Assembly: GCA_964059195.1 (NCBI GenBank)
Contig: CAXKWD010000008.1
Location: forward strand, 46,914,502 to 46,978,501
DNA length: 64,000 nt
Origin: Ectobius pallidus
Lineage: Eukaryota; Arthropoda; Insecta; Blattodea; Ectobiidae
Reading direction: 5' to 3'
The number at the start of each line of letters is the position of its first letter. Positions within the stretch are counted from its first letter, which is position 1. The position numbers were made by a program, and so were the translations under genes. Positions 12,338 through 23,244 of this stretch are shown here, piece after piece. A model generated the notes under the pieces. The model was not told the origin of the DNA, did not search any database, and saw nothing but the letters and a program-made list of their open reading frames with translations.

Positions 12338-12338
12338 A
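12131..12338. repeat. Perfect 100-bp inverted repeat
   Basis: Positions 12131-12230 and 12239-12338 are exact reverse complements by my reading, with an 8-base spacer (CACGGATC). The arms consist of SINE-related sequence. Such a perfect hairpin is either very young or an assembly or replication artefact, for example template switching. Confidence 0.85.
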
Positions 12339-14134
12339 TCCCATTTAATGCTCTTGGCAATCCCCATTTGAAAGGTTTCTTGCAAAAATATTGCCAGAGG
12401 TATATTCCTTCAGAATCCACCATCAGAAAAAACTATGTGGACAGTATATATGAAGAGGCTCTTTGTAGAATACGTTCAGATATTCGCGATTCACATATAT
12501 GGCTTTCGGTAGATGAAACTACTGACAGTATGGGACGCTACATAGCTCATTTAATTGTTGGAAAGCTGAGTTCTGATTCCCCTTCTAAAGCCATTTAATA
12601 TGCAGCAGACAATTGACCCGAAACCAACCGAGAGACAGTAGCACAGTTCGTGAGCACTGGCCTCAAAGTATTGTTTCCCAGCAGTTTCGATGAGAATAAG
12701 ATACTACTGATCTACACTGATGCGGCGACCTATATAATTGCTGCAGTACAGTTACTGAAAGTGTTTTATCCCTCTGTCGCTCATAATAGTTGCCTTGCTC
12801 ATGGCGTGAATTGTGTTGCAGAGCAGATCAGGCTACTGTTTCCAAGGGTAAATAAATTGATTTCTACTGTAAAAAGGTATTTGTGAAGGCACCAGCAAGG
12901 GTTCAGGCTTTCCTAGAGAGATTACCGAACGTTGCTCTTCCACCACTTACTCGCTGGGGGACATGTTTGGAGGCTGCTGACAATTACAGCAATCACTTTA
13001 ATGAAGTTAAAGATGTTGTGATAAATCTACCAGATGATTCTGCTAGCATTATCTCAGCAAAGGAACTCATGGAAGATTCTAGAATTCAGAGGGACCTAGT
13101 ATTTATTAGGTATGCATCACTGGTCTGCATCACTGGAAGCTGCCGGGAAAGCATTGTATGAGCAGATGGACATATTCAATGATATGAAGAAAAAGTTTGA
13201 AACAGTTCCTGGTCCTATAGGGGATATAGTAAGGGATAAACTGGAGAAAGTTCTGCTGAGAAATAAAGGGTTAAAAAGCCTTTGTGCTGCTTCAGACATC
13301 CTAGCAGGGAAGACAATGGACATTCAGTGTGATATTCCAATCACGATGCCATTGCTGAACACCGGAGGAAGAAAACGGAGATACCAGAGGACTACTATAC
13401 CACAGACGCCATGACCAGTGATGATTGGAAGAAAGCCTTCTACGAGCTGCGACTCATGGTGACCCATTTCGCGGTCCACGGATTTCATTTTAAGATATGC
13501 CGCACAAGGAATTTTCACCAACCTTGTGCCGACTGTGTGTGCTCGTTATGTGATAAAGAATGGAAGATATCATGTACTTGACTGCGAAAAACGCACAGTG
13601 TCACTAACAAAGTTTTGCACGAACGAGAACTGATCTCTGGACTAACATGCACATTGTGCGATCTTCTCTCTTATTATATTCCAATCAACTTAGTGCCAAA
13701 ATTGAAATATTCTCCTGTTACTTCAGTAGTTGTAGAGCGTTCATTTTCAGCCTATAAGTTAGTGTTGAGCGGTAGGCGACATTATTTTGCACTAGTAAAT
13801 GTTTATTGTGAAGCCAATTAAGGACAAGAATTGTAAGGAATCGATTAATGTTGTTTACAGGTCCATTAATTCATGAACATTGCTTTAGAAAATTATATAG
13901 TAGGTCTAAATGAGAGTTATGGTAGCCTATATCTGTGTTTTATCATGATTATTGATTAATGGTGACTTCAATAAATATAATATTCTGCATTGCTATTGAT
14001 ATATTTCAGAAAATTTGCAACTTAACGATTTTATAAAAGACTATTTTACGATTTTTAGAACCTATTTTCCAATTTTTAAAACCTATTTTAGGTACCTAAA
14101 ACAGCATTTTAGCGACCTAAAAGTCCAAAGTCTA

Positions 14135-14459
14135 GCGATCACTAGGGCTTAGAAGTTGATGAAATATCTTTATTGCGTGTCATCACAGACAATGCAAGAT
14201 GTAGTTTAAATTCGTCTCACCTCAGAACAAACAAAAATAACCTACTTTTATTCTGAATTTTTGAAGTGAAACTTCTTTAGCGGCGGTAGGGGTAAATCGG
14301 GAACTTGTGTAACACTAAAACTGTCACGAAATTAGTGTCACTCTCAAAACCGTCACGAAATTACTAGGGTGTTTCGGAGCGGACTGCACAGAAAACAATC
14401 AACTCAATGATTAGGAGTAATCAAAGGAAATTTTTCAGACCTAGTACGAGGACCTGCAA
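14135..14459. other. Non-coding sequence
   Basis: Target duplication of the hAT element followed by about 300 bp without a recognisable gene. A near-direct repeat of AACT/AAAACTGTCACGAAATTA occurs at 14314-14365. Confidence 0.5.
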
Positions 14460-15056
14460 ATGGGAATAGTTGTTGTAGTAGTAGTGGTGGTGGTGGTGGT
14501 AGTGGTGGTAATGGTGGTGGTAATGGTGGTGGTGGTAATGGTGGTGGTGGTAATGGTAATGGTAATGGTGGTGGTAATGGTAATGGTGGTGGTAATGGTA
14601 AAGGTGGTGGTAGTGGTGGTGGTAGTGGTAATGGTGGTGGTAGTGGTAATGGTAGTGGTAATGGTGGTGGTAGTGGTAATGGTGGTGGTAGTGGTAATGG
14701 TGGTGGTAGTGGTAGTGGTAATGGTGGTGGTAATGGTAGTGGCAGTGGCAGTGGTAATGGTAGTGGCAGTGGCAGTGGTAATGGTGGTGGTAGTGGTAAT
14801 GGTGGTGGTAATGGTAGTGGCAGTGGCAGTGGTAGTGGTAGTGGCAGTGGTAGTGATAGTGGCAGTGGTAGTGGTAGTGGCAGAGGTAGTGGCAGTGGTA
14901 GTGGTAGTGGCAATGGTAGTGGTAATGGCAATGGTAGTGGTAATGGTAGTGGTAATGGTAGTGGTAATGGTAGTGGTAATGGTAATGGTAGTGGTAATGG
15001 TAATGGTAGTGGTAATGATAATGATAATGGTAATGATAATGATAATGGTAATGACA
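14460..15056. repeat. GGT/GGTAAT/GGTAGT minisatellite
   Basis: About 600 bp built almost only of GGT, AAT and AGT triplets. Because the unit is three bases, all frames stay open and give long artificial poly-Val, His-Tyr or Pro-Leu reading frames on both strands. These are not genes. Confidence 0.95.
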
Positions 15057-15150
15057 GGCCCTATTACTTACTTGCTCAATGGCAATAGACAATTCCTAAG
15101 CAATCTAAAGGTATATTATCTATTTTATGGAACCCGGAGGTTCATTACTG
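15057..15150 (-). mobile_element. LINE 3' end fragment (TAAG-tailed family)
   Basis: On the minus strand this matches the 3' UTR at 16062-16140 (CAATGGCAATAGACAATTCC and TATTATCTATTTTATGGAAC). It begins, on the plus strand, with CTTACTTGC, the complement of the family's TAAG repeat tail. A third fragment lies at 45088-45165. Confidence 0.6.
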
Positions 15151-15159
15151 CACTTAAAA

Positions 15160-15715
15160 AATCCAAACAATAAAAAAAATCAAAGATCCAAAATTTAAAA
15201 AAATTCCAACATTAAAAATCAAAGATCCAAAATTAAAAAGTCCAAAAATCCAAAATTTAAAAATTAAAAAAATACAAAATTTAAAATTTAAGGATCTAAA
15301 ATTTAAAGATCTATAATTTAAAAATTCAAAATTTAAAAAATCCAAAAATTAAAAAATCGAAAATTTAAAATCCAAAAAATAAATAGGCCTATGTCAAAGA
15401 TCCAAAATTTAAAAAGTCCAAAATAAAAATAATAAAAAATTCCAAAAATAAAAAATTCCAAAATTTAAAAGTTTAAAGATCCAAAATTTCAAAATTAAAA
15501 AATTCAAAATCCAAAATTATAAAATTTAAAATCCAAAATTTAAAAAATAAAAAATTCAAAGATCGAAAAATTAAAAAATCCTAAATCCAAAATTTAAAAA
15601 TCCAAAATTGAAAAAGTTCAAAACACAATATAAAAAAGTCGAATAATGCAAAATTGACAAAATCCAATACCGGTAATCAAAAATTGAAAAAATTAAAATT
15701 AAAACAAGTTTCACT
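15160..15715. repeat. AT-rich degenerate minisatellite
   Basis: About 550 bp of irregular repeats of a short unit close to AAAATCCAAAATTTAAAA. It carries no gene. It lies between two inverted 3' ends of the same LINE family (15057-15150 and 15955-16140). Confidence 0.85.
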
Positions 15716-15954
15716 TCTGTCGCACACTTTTTTTTTTGTATTTTTCAGCATTTTATTCTCTACTGGTAATTTTTTTTAGGAATTTAAATTCTTTCATTGC
15801 ATTTTTCCCTGTTTTGTCTTCAGAATTGACTTTTCCAACATTACAGACAAAGAGATCTCATAATTCCTTTGCTATGAGGTGTTTGTTAATAAATATAGTA
15901 AACATAACCATAATAATAGAAAATTTAATAATAAAAGTAGTTGTAGGTGGGAGG

Positions 15955-16140
15955 ACAAATATAGAATGGCTTTAAGGGAAGTAGGATTTGGAAGGATGAT
16001 TGGATGGAGTTAGCACAGAATAGGGTTGAATGGCGGGCTCAAGTAAGTGTGGCAATGAACCTTCAGGTTCCATAAAATAGATAATATTCCTTTAGCTTGC
16101 TGAGGAATTGTCTATTGCCATTGACTAAGTAAGTAAGTAA
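15955..16140 (+). mobile_element. LINE 3' end with residual C-terminal coding
   Basis: The plus strand encodes WMELAQNRVEWRAQVSVAMN just before a stop at about 16073, followed by about 65 bp of 3' UTR and a (TAAG)n tail at 16123-16140. The peptide is a typical extreme C-terminus of a LINE-type ORF. The same UTR appears inverted at 15057-15150 and 45088-45165, and the same coding end inverted at 46745-46795. Confidence 0.55.
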
Positions 16141-16180
16141 GAACCGGTAATATAAAATACTTAAATCTTATGCTTTGTAT

Positions 16181-17099
16181 TGTAACAAGGGCTCGTCGGG
16201 GTTCAAAATGAGAACACCGAGTTTATAATTGAAGGATGGAAGTTTCTTTATTTCCTACAGCAATTGTCAATACAGTCAGAAAAATCCAGACTATTCACCA
16301 GTCCACTGTCCTGTTCAGTGCTCACTCTCACTGTGCTCAGTCCTAATTACAGTACTGTTCCGTTCGCACACACTGTGCGGACTCCCAGTCGAGATGATTC
16401 CACGTCGCGCCGGTCAACTCCACAGTCCTCACTGCCGCTGTACGATCCACCCGTCGCGCAGAGTTCCCCGGGACGGCACTGCCTCAGCCCAGATCAGCTC
16501 ACCAGCTCTTCCGTTCACCCTTCCCTCCGGTCACTAGTTCCCCGTTGACTAGCTCTTCCGCTCTCGGGTCCCTCCGGTCACTGGCTCCTCAGCTTCCCAA
16601 GACACACTCACTTGAGGCCGCGCTGATCAGTCCTCTCCGTCCAGCTCACCCTCTGACGCTGACGCTCGCCGCTACTCACGGACTGCCTCTCTGACTGTTC
16701 CCTCGTTGACCCTCTAACTCTTCACGGACTGTCTCTCCTCTGATGTACTGACTCTTCACACTGAACTCTTCACTGTACTGAACTGGCTCGGCTGCTCGCA
16801 CTCCTTATATAGCCTTAACGAAAGCTCCAGAGCCGAATATTCCAGAGCCCCGCCCGCACATGGTCTAGAATGTCCGCGCGGGGTGCCGTCACAGCCCTTA
16901 GCGCGTGGCTTCACCTCTGGCCCCTCCCACGAGCGCGCACCGTCACTCACCGCGCCGTGCCAGGGAGTAGGCCGCACCCGTCGGCGCGCGGCTCCAATCA
17001 GCAATAAGAGGGCCGTCCCTTTCTGGATTTATCCAATTCTAGCGCTTTCGGCCCGAGTCCTTCTTCTATCAGCTTCTAGGCTTTTCTGGCTTTGTCACA
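16181..17099 (-). mobile_element. Solo LTR
   Basis: The segment begins TGTAACAAGG and ends CTTTGTCACA, giving short inverted ends TGT..ACA, and is flanked by a perfect 4-bp duplication GTAT (16177-16180 and 17100-17103), as for Ty3/gypsy elements. Read on the minus strand it has a TATA-like box (CTATATAAGG, about 16803-16812) followed by a plausible start region, and a polyadenylation signal AATAAA near 16246. It is GC- and CT-rich, unlike its neighbours. No internal retroelement sequence is attached on either side, so recombination between two LTRs probably removed it. Confidence 0.85.
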
Positions 17100-17103
17100 G
17101 TAT

Positions 17104-18840
17104 ATTATTATTTATTGTTATACTACTGTATATTCCCTTTTTAAATACATAGGCTATTTAGAAATATTAAGTAATTTCCAATTTTTCATGTCATATTTTC
17201 ATAAATTTAAGGCCATTTTAGAGGTCATGTTGCCGTCATTTTTAGGTCAACAACTTCTGAGCCTTAGTGATTATATCTCCTTATTGTGCATTTTATTGCA
17301 GAAAATTGTCTATAGCAGGGCAGATATGACAGGATTCTAATCAGGAAAACTTAATTATTTTCTTAAACCTCCCAGAATCGGTAAGTCCAAGGCAGAACTG
17401 GCACAAGGTGTGGTTTTTATTTTGGCCAGCAAATAAAGCTTTTGAATGTCAGGTGATACATATTTTGTGATGTAACTTAACCAAATAAAAATGAAGTAAC
17501 ATCATTAGGTCCTTCGTGGTACACAAATAATGTGCTAGTCCTGTTCTCATGGTTGTAAATATAAAAATCATTGATATTTAGCTGCCTTAAGTAAAAAATC
17601 TCTTGGACAGGCCTGTATGAGATTCTACCTTTTGGAACCTTTTGTATCTCCTTTGGTGGACCATCAATTCAGCAGCTGGTGCTTTCTTGCTTCTGTCACT
17701 CTTTGTGAGTCTTGCTTTTTGTTTTCATTTTCATTTTTTTGCATAACTTGTGGTAGGCCTATTCCAAATCAATGATTGAAATTTTCTTTGAAGTACTGTG
17801 CATAAAAGAATGTGTTCCATGGTCAACAATAATATTGTAAAAATCTCATTGACTCAAGTACCTTTTTACAATAAAATGAGATTTCAAGCAAGTTTTCTCT
17901 CTACTAGCACTATTGAAGTGCTATTTTACAGTAAATTATGCGGAGATATTGAAATCACTGTTAACTCATAATGCATAAAATAGTGACTCAGGTCCCTTTT
18001 TATATTAGCATATTCCATAAACGTGTTAATTCCATATCAGTAATACTCAAACTTATACTGCAAAGCTAGGTTTTTATCTGGTAACATTTCATGTGGAATA
18101 GGGTTGCCAAGTTTCTGTCATAAAAAAATAAAGATTTTTCCATGGTTGACCTCAAACATTTATAGTATTTAGAGCACCCTTTTTAAATAAACTATGTCTC
18201 ATTTACTCTTTTTGGTACTTATTTTGAGATATTGCAGCTTCATGAAAAATCTGGTATACTCGGCGATTTTCTTATTCAGCATGGAGGGTACTTCACGAGC
18301 AGCACTTGTATTTGTATCGTATTCAACGTGTGCAGGGTCTTCACTACCTCGTAATAGGGTTACCATATGACCCGTTTTGACGGGGACAGTTCCTATATGA
18401 AGGCTCTGGTCCCACTGTCCCGCTGGTTTATAATATATCCCAGTTTCCGGAGGTCATTTTTATTGCAGTATTTTAGCATTTAGAAAATGTAATGTTGGTG
18501 TTGCATTTATACTGTTCACATGGAACAACTGAAAGAATTCTGCAGCTTTGCTTTTAAACCAACAATCAGATAAAAGTGTTTGTAGTGAAAAATACAAATG
18601 GTACAAAAAAGTTGAAGTTGTATAAGTTGCAAGTAGGAAAGTTGGATTAGATTCCATTTTTATTCATGTAAACTGCATTTCCGAAATTGTTGGTATTTAA
18701 AAAAATGAAAAGTTAGTACTAATAATATCTGTAGAAAAGACCCTATCAAAGTATTCTGGTTTGGGAAATAAAATATATTGTAACCTTACCTAATAGATAT
18801 TTACATAATTTGGTAATAGTAATTTTTATTTTCCTTGCAG
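17104..18840. other. AT-rich non-coding sequence upstream of the first recognised DOCK exon
   Basis: No gene recognised; this is probably a DOCK intron. A short imperfect hairpin lies at 17837-17882. Around 18355-18460 is a fragment reading ACCATATGACCCGTTTTGAC that looks like a dispersed repeat end. A polypyrimidine tract ends in the acceptor AG at 18839-18840. Confidence 0.5.
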
Positions 18841-18876
18841 CATGTACAGAGTGCTGAGAATTCTCAAGGAGCCTCA
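18841..18876 (+). CDS. DOCK3/4-type GEF, exon (linker)
   Basis: A 36-base exon with acceptor TTTTCCTTGCAG and donor GTAAGT encodes HVQSAENSQGAS in phase 0, and the next exon (25340) starts in phase 0. The peptide is Ser/Gln-rich and has no recognisable motif; it would fall in the variable linker before the conserved block that starts MKRKEARKILTHHL. The case rests on the two strong splice signals, the open frame and the phase match. Because the exon is so short, a chance pair of splice sites cannot be excluded. Confidence 0.5.
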
Positions 18877-18923
18877 GTAAGTATCACAACTGTTTTCTCA
18901 ATAGGCCTACAGGTAAAATAATT

Positions 18924-19519
18924 ACAATGAATCTCTGACTCATTGGAGGACCACCTCACATTGAGGAAAATTGATATTGTTTATTTAAGATTGATTCCTT
19001 CATGAATCAGAATAATGTTCTTCACTCAATGAATCACAACAGGTATTAAAATGTATTTCCCTTTAATTATAATTAAAAGATGATGATTGCTTCACATTAA
19101 CACTTCGAAGCATAATGGCTTTCTAAAGACTTTTGAAAACAACATTATTTTCAGATAAATCCACAGCACTTCACTTAGTAATCGTTGTAGATATATAATT
19201 AGCTTTACACCCTCTTCATATGTGATAAGAGTAGTATGGCATCCCAGTTCAATCAATTGAAGACGAGTATCTGATGTGATGGTGTAGAAGTAAAGCCCAA
19301 ATAGCTTGTAGTAGTTTAAGCACCAAGAAATTAAAGTTTAATGATATGCACCAATAAATGATTGGGAGTGCGTTGTAATTTCAATGTTCATTTCATTTTC
19401 TTGAATGTGAATATTACCAAGTTTAACTTGAATGTCAGATGGCCTTGATAATTATAGATATTTATGACGAATTGATAATGTCGCCATTTAGATTAGGCAA
19501 ATATACGAGATTAAAAACT
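18924..19519. repeat. Intronic dispersed repeat, copy 1
   Basis: About 600 bp that recurs at 25873-26216 plus 28834-29091, where it is interrupted by a LINE. Both copies start ACAATGAATCTCTG and end GATTAGGCAAATA. This copy is uninterrupted and shows the empty site (TTGAAGACGAGTAT). It is non-coding, and its family is unknown. Confidence 0.8.
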
Positions 19520-19995
19520 TTATGACCCTACCATCCCATTTTACAAACAAAACTATCATATTAACTCTATAGAGGTGATTGTATCATCTATATAACCTAC
19601 ACAAGCTAGTAAAGAGAAGTTTTTTATTTTTATTTTTAATCTACATTAAGATAACTTACATGTAATCTATGTCAAATGTTAACTTTCATACATTGATTTG
19701 TTTACTCTGTCCACAGCGGCAACCTGCCAATGCAGGAAGTTGTTGTACATATTATATGCAAGTCAATAAAAAAAAATAATAATAAAAATTCTTGTTCCAT
19801 TATAAATTAAATTAAATCTCCTGAACCCAAATGGAGATTTTATTGCAGAATTTTTCCATTGTTAATAAAAAATCACTGAACTTTTGTTAGCATTAATTTC
19901 TAACCCAATCTATGTCAAAATCTTCAGTGAATAGCTGAGTGCTGCAGCTAGTAACCACTTGATCATCTGAAAATTCAGTCAAACAAAGATATTCA

Positions 19996-20340
19996 ACCGA
20001 GCGAGGTGGCCAAGATTTTAATATCTTGGACTCGCATTTGGGAGGTCCCAGGTTCAAATCCCATAGCAGGCCAATTTGACATGGGTTTTTCATTGGTTTC
20101 TCCAGTTGTAAAGGAAAATGCTGAATTGGATATTTCATACCATGAATCATCCTCACCATTTCATCTTTTATCATATTCATTTAAATTAATATCAGTTGAA
20201 ATTTACTCCATAAAAATACACCTATAATGGAAACAATTGACAATCAATAGTTTCATGGCCTACCCTAATGTATAGATACACATCCCGAACTCCTGATTTG
20301 GCCTTGCAGATAAAAGCTGAATTTAAAAAAAAAATAATAA
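19996..20340 (+). mobile_element. tRNA-derived SINE
   Basis: The head reads CCGAGCGAGGTGGCCAAGAT with a B box GGTTCAAATCC about 40 bp further, the layout of a degenerate tRNA promoter for RNA polymerase III. The body is about 250 bp and ends in an A-rich tail at 20318-20335. No convincing target duplication was found. It is inside a DOCK intron. Confidence 0.65.
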
Positions 20341-20397
20341 TAAATATTATTTCAGTAATGGCCATGTTTTCCTGCAAATTTTTTATCTCAGATGTCA

Positions 20398-20990
20398 TTG
20401 TATATTAAATCAATAGCAAGACTGAACAGAACAGGAGGTAGGGAGCTTCCTTGTGGTTACCCCACAGTGGATTGGAATCCTTTTAGTTCGTTGACTTCCA
20501 ACCTTCACTTGAATAGAGTTATCTGTGAGCAAGGAAATTATTACATTATGAAGATCGGAAGATACTCCATATGCTGAAAGGCAATTATTAATATGTGCAT
20601 GACCAATATGGTCAAAAGCAAGGGAAATGTCCAAAAATGTAACTACACAATCTTTTGTTTTAAATTTTGCTTCATTTAAACCAACTCGCAATAACTTGGG
20701 AATTTGTATGACATCGTGATAAATTGGAAACAAATCCACTTGGATTGTAGCTCAACTCAATCTGATTTCTCAACTCTTGATCCAAAACTCATTTTACCTA
20801 TACTATTCTTCTGATTACAGAATAGATTGTTATTGGCCGCCAAGAGGAAACATTATTTACATCTCCCTTTCCTTTATATATCAGTATTGTCCTACCATGT
20901 TTTAATTTTTTTGGTACATATGATGTGGCTAGCATTATATTAATAATTCTAGAACAAACTGGAATCAGCCGCACTGATGGCAAATGTCCT
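20398..20990 (-). pseudogene. LINE reverse transcriptase fragment
   Basis: On the minus strand 20983-20798 reads KKLKHGRTILIYKGKGDVNN then SSWRPITIYSV, the first conserved blocks of a LINE reverse transcriptase. At 20739-20410 comes VTFLDISLAFDHIGHAHINN, the palm block with the first catalytic Asp, and IPIHCGV. The style is closer to R2/NeSL-type elements than to the other LINEs in this window, but the clade is uncertain. Frames differ and stops occur, and the YADD block is missing. Confidence 0.65.
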
Positions 20991-21055
20991 GATGGGCTTC
21001 TATTATATCTTGAAGGAATGGTAAATCACTGCTATGGGATGCTATTTGTGTTGAC

Positions 21056-21388
21056 ACATTGACTGGTTCTCACTTACCAATGACATCTAAAGTTGACAGT
21101 TCTGCTGCAGAAGCAGCAGTTAAACTGAAACAGCACAAATACTGTGGTATCACCGAGAACTATCTCTTTATGTGTTTGCATTGGAAACCTTTGGCCCATG
21201 TTGTTGCAGAAGCGAATGAATTAGTGAGAGGCATTGATAACAACTTGCAGGGCATCACTTACGATCCACGTGCCACTGATTATTATCTTCAACAGCGTAT
21301 AGGTATAGCAGTACAACCCGGCAACGCTAAGAGTATTATGGGGACAATGCTAAATTCTTGTTTCCTAGATGAACTATTTTACTTTTAA
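21056..21388 (+). pseudogene. LINE polyprotein C-terminal fragment
   Basis: The plus-strand frame gives SSAAEAAVKLKQHKYCGITE, then DPRATDYYLQQRIGIAVQPG and a stop soon after. This matches the pattern that I recall downstream of reverse transcriptase in some metazoan LINEs (a region ending in QRIS-AVQRGN). It lies in the opposite orientation to the fragment at 20398-20990, about 65 bp away, suggesting rearranged pieces of one family. No catalytic residues are present. Confidence 0.45.
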
Positions 21389-22112
21389 AGTTCTTAATCA
21401 TGTAATACAGGCTAACCAGATTGTAATATTATATCCATGTAATATAATTTAGTAATAAATATTAATAATTAGTCTCAAGGCATATCTAATTCTTTAATAG
21501 TTCTCATTAGTATTCGATCTGGTCCAGCCGAGGTGTCTAATGACATCCCTTTTATTGCTTTTTTGTTACTGTTTAGAGAAACTACTTTTATGCTTTATCT
21601 ATAGTCTCATGAAATTGCAAGGTGTAACACAAACACGAAGTATAACACTAACTACACCTCCCTTCTCTTTATAAAACAAAAATAATTAACACACAAAAAC
21701 ATAAAATATTATAATTCTTATTTAGATTGAACTACGCACATCAAATGTGCCTCACTATTTTATTCAACTTTCGCTAACCATTAATTTTTTACAACATAAA
21801 GAAACTTTTCTAAAAATTAAAATATATCTGCCTAGGCTCCCATGTTCTACATTTTATTAATTTTTAATTGTTTCCTATCAGTGAATATTGTTCTTCATAC
21901 TTCAGTTTTCTTACATTCTAAAATTTTGTGCAGTGTGTTTTTTTTTTATTTCATTGCACAGCGGTCACATTCCTTTAGCTATCATACCTCTGAAAGTTTT
22001 CTAAGTTCCATATACCAAGCCTCCACCATGCCAAACTTGTTCTCTCATTCTTATTACATACAAATAAATAAGATTCGGTTTTTGTATCTACATAACACTT
22101 TAAAAAGTGAAG
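21389..22112. other. AT-rich intronic sequence
   Basis: Nothing recognisable apart from AT-rich runs. Confidence 0.5.
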
Positions 22113-22412
22113 GTAAAGTGATCCTTATACAGGCCATGGAGACCCAGAGGGTCCCAGGAGGTTGAGGCTCCCAGATTTTGGACATTTGGCATGTGAAGGT
22201 GGTAAGGTTGTCAGCCTTACGCACCAGCCGCCTTTACCCCCAGGCTTGCTCCTGGTATTCATTCCTGTTAGAGGCTGAGTCAACCTCAGGGCCGTAGTGC
22301 CACCAGAAGGATTGGGCCAGTTGAAAAACTCCAACGACCTCATCGGGTATCGAACCCGTGACTTCTGGTTTGTAGCGCAGCCCCTCGACCGCTACGCTTC
22401 GGCGTACTCCTG
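22113..22412 (-). mobile_element. tRNA-derived SINE (second family)
   Basis: Read on the minus strand: GGTCGAGGGGCTGCGCTAC, then a B box ACGGGTTCGATACCC, then a body with GGCCCAATCCTTCTGG and a 3' part CTGGGAGCCTCAACCTCCTG. The 3' part recurs at 24883-24945 in the same orientation. Its reading frames resemble spurious predicted proteins that I associate with cockroach genomes. Confidence 0.65.
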
Positions 22413-22560
22413 AATTTTTTAAACTCACAAAATAACCCTTGTCTTGCAATGTCATTACACATTTTTCTTATTAGTTTACAAGCAATGTCAACGTTGGAAT
22501 GATAATTCTGTCACACTTTCATAAATCTTTCAATAACAAGGAAAGGTAGAGTCAGACTAA

Positions 22561-22775
22561 AAACTTCAGTGCATAACAGGGATTTGAACCAGGATCTTTG
22601 GCTTTCCGTGCTGCTGCTCTCACCAGTTGACAACAGGCTGGTACAACACTAAATTCTCCAACTGACTCACATATCCTGGTATACCACCAGGTGTTCTCAA
22701 TATGAGATAACAACCCAATGGCAACTTACATCTTGTAAGTACTTTAACGACAGGACAACCAACAGAGCATGTACA
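22561..22775 (-). mobile_element. tRNA-derived SINE, same family as 11888-12337
   Basis: The minus strand holds a tRNA-like head with B box GTTCAAATCC (about 22583-22592). The order of blocks is the same as in the SINE at 11888-12180, including TTCTCCAACTGACTCA versus TTCCTCAACTGATTCA and TGTAAGTACTTTAACG versus TGTAGGTACTTTGAAG. Confidence 0.65.
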
Positions 22776-23244
22776 GTCAAAGTTTTACAGTAACATGTCT
22801 TCTTTCTGAGTAAGATCATAGTGGGTGAAAGCCAATTCAGCACTCGACACTCCAGTTTCTAGTTGAATAGGCATACTTTCAGTGCAGTTTTTACAGTGTG
22901 ATGTAGCACGTTAGCACTTGTCCATCTGCCACCCTTGTATAAAAAAAAAACCAGAGATAGACTTATAAATTTTGACATCCTTAAGGACAATTACCTCATT
23001 TTAAAATTCATGTAACCTGGAGGACGTCTGGTGGACAGAGAAGCAAACTTGTCAGTAAATCTCAGCTGATGATTATGAGGAACCCATCGAAACATTTGTT
23101 CCAATTTGGTAAATTTTTACTTACAATAATTACTTGAATTTTACAGTTTAATACAATATACTATTGACACTTCACGATGCTTTCTTGATTAATGTAATCA
23201 AATGTAACAAGGTACTAGGTGGAAGCAGAATATTAATTTCCTTA

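Larger units (their letters stand above)
11036..13821 (+). pseudogene. hAT transposase (inactivated)
   Basis: Spread over three frames: a C2-type zinc-finger-like start (EFPHFTTDGCVVYCEACSKH, about 11038-11100), AIIARNIPFN (split by the insertion at 11888-12337), [39 protein letters not shown] with the first catalytic Asp, LIYTDAATYI with the second, SCLAHGVNCVAEQ, LPPLTRWGTCLEAA, and the C-terminal dimerisation block SPVTSVVVERSFSAYK near 13713-13760. This order is that of the hAT transposases that carry a DUF659-like core. In-frame stops (for example at 12598 and 12884) and frameshifts after 13110 show that it is dead. Residues encoded around 13410-13600 (HQPCADCVCSLCDKEW) do not fit the family and may be another insertion. 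Confidence 0.85.
10338..14134 (+). mobile_element. hAT-family DNA transposon (degenerate)
   Basis: The left end begins TAGACTTCGTATTTTAGGT and the right end, read inverted, begins TAGACTTTGGACTTTTAGG. The flanks are GTGATCAC (10330-10337) and GCGATCAC (14135-14142), an 8-bp target duplication with one mismatch, the hallmark of hAT elements. The interior encodes a broken hAT transposase on the plus strand. The 3.8-kb length includes later insertions: a palindromic segment at 11413-11632 and a SINE-containing insert at 11888-12337. Many CCTAAAA/TTTTAGG motifs occur near both ends, which are probably subterminal transposase-binding repeats. Confidence 0.85.

Noticed and set aside
14404..15173. 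Long open frames of poly-Val, poly-Pro/Leu and His/Tyr repeats
   Set aside because: They are translations of a GGT/AAT/AGT triplet minisatellite on both strands, not genes.
16229..16548. Two overlapping 95-100-codon frames
   Set aside because: They lie inside the CT-rich solo LTR in the antisense direction and have no domain.
22340..22412. tRNA gene on the minus strand
   Set aside because: SINE head; the downstream body is repeated at 24870.
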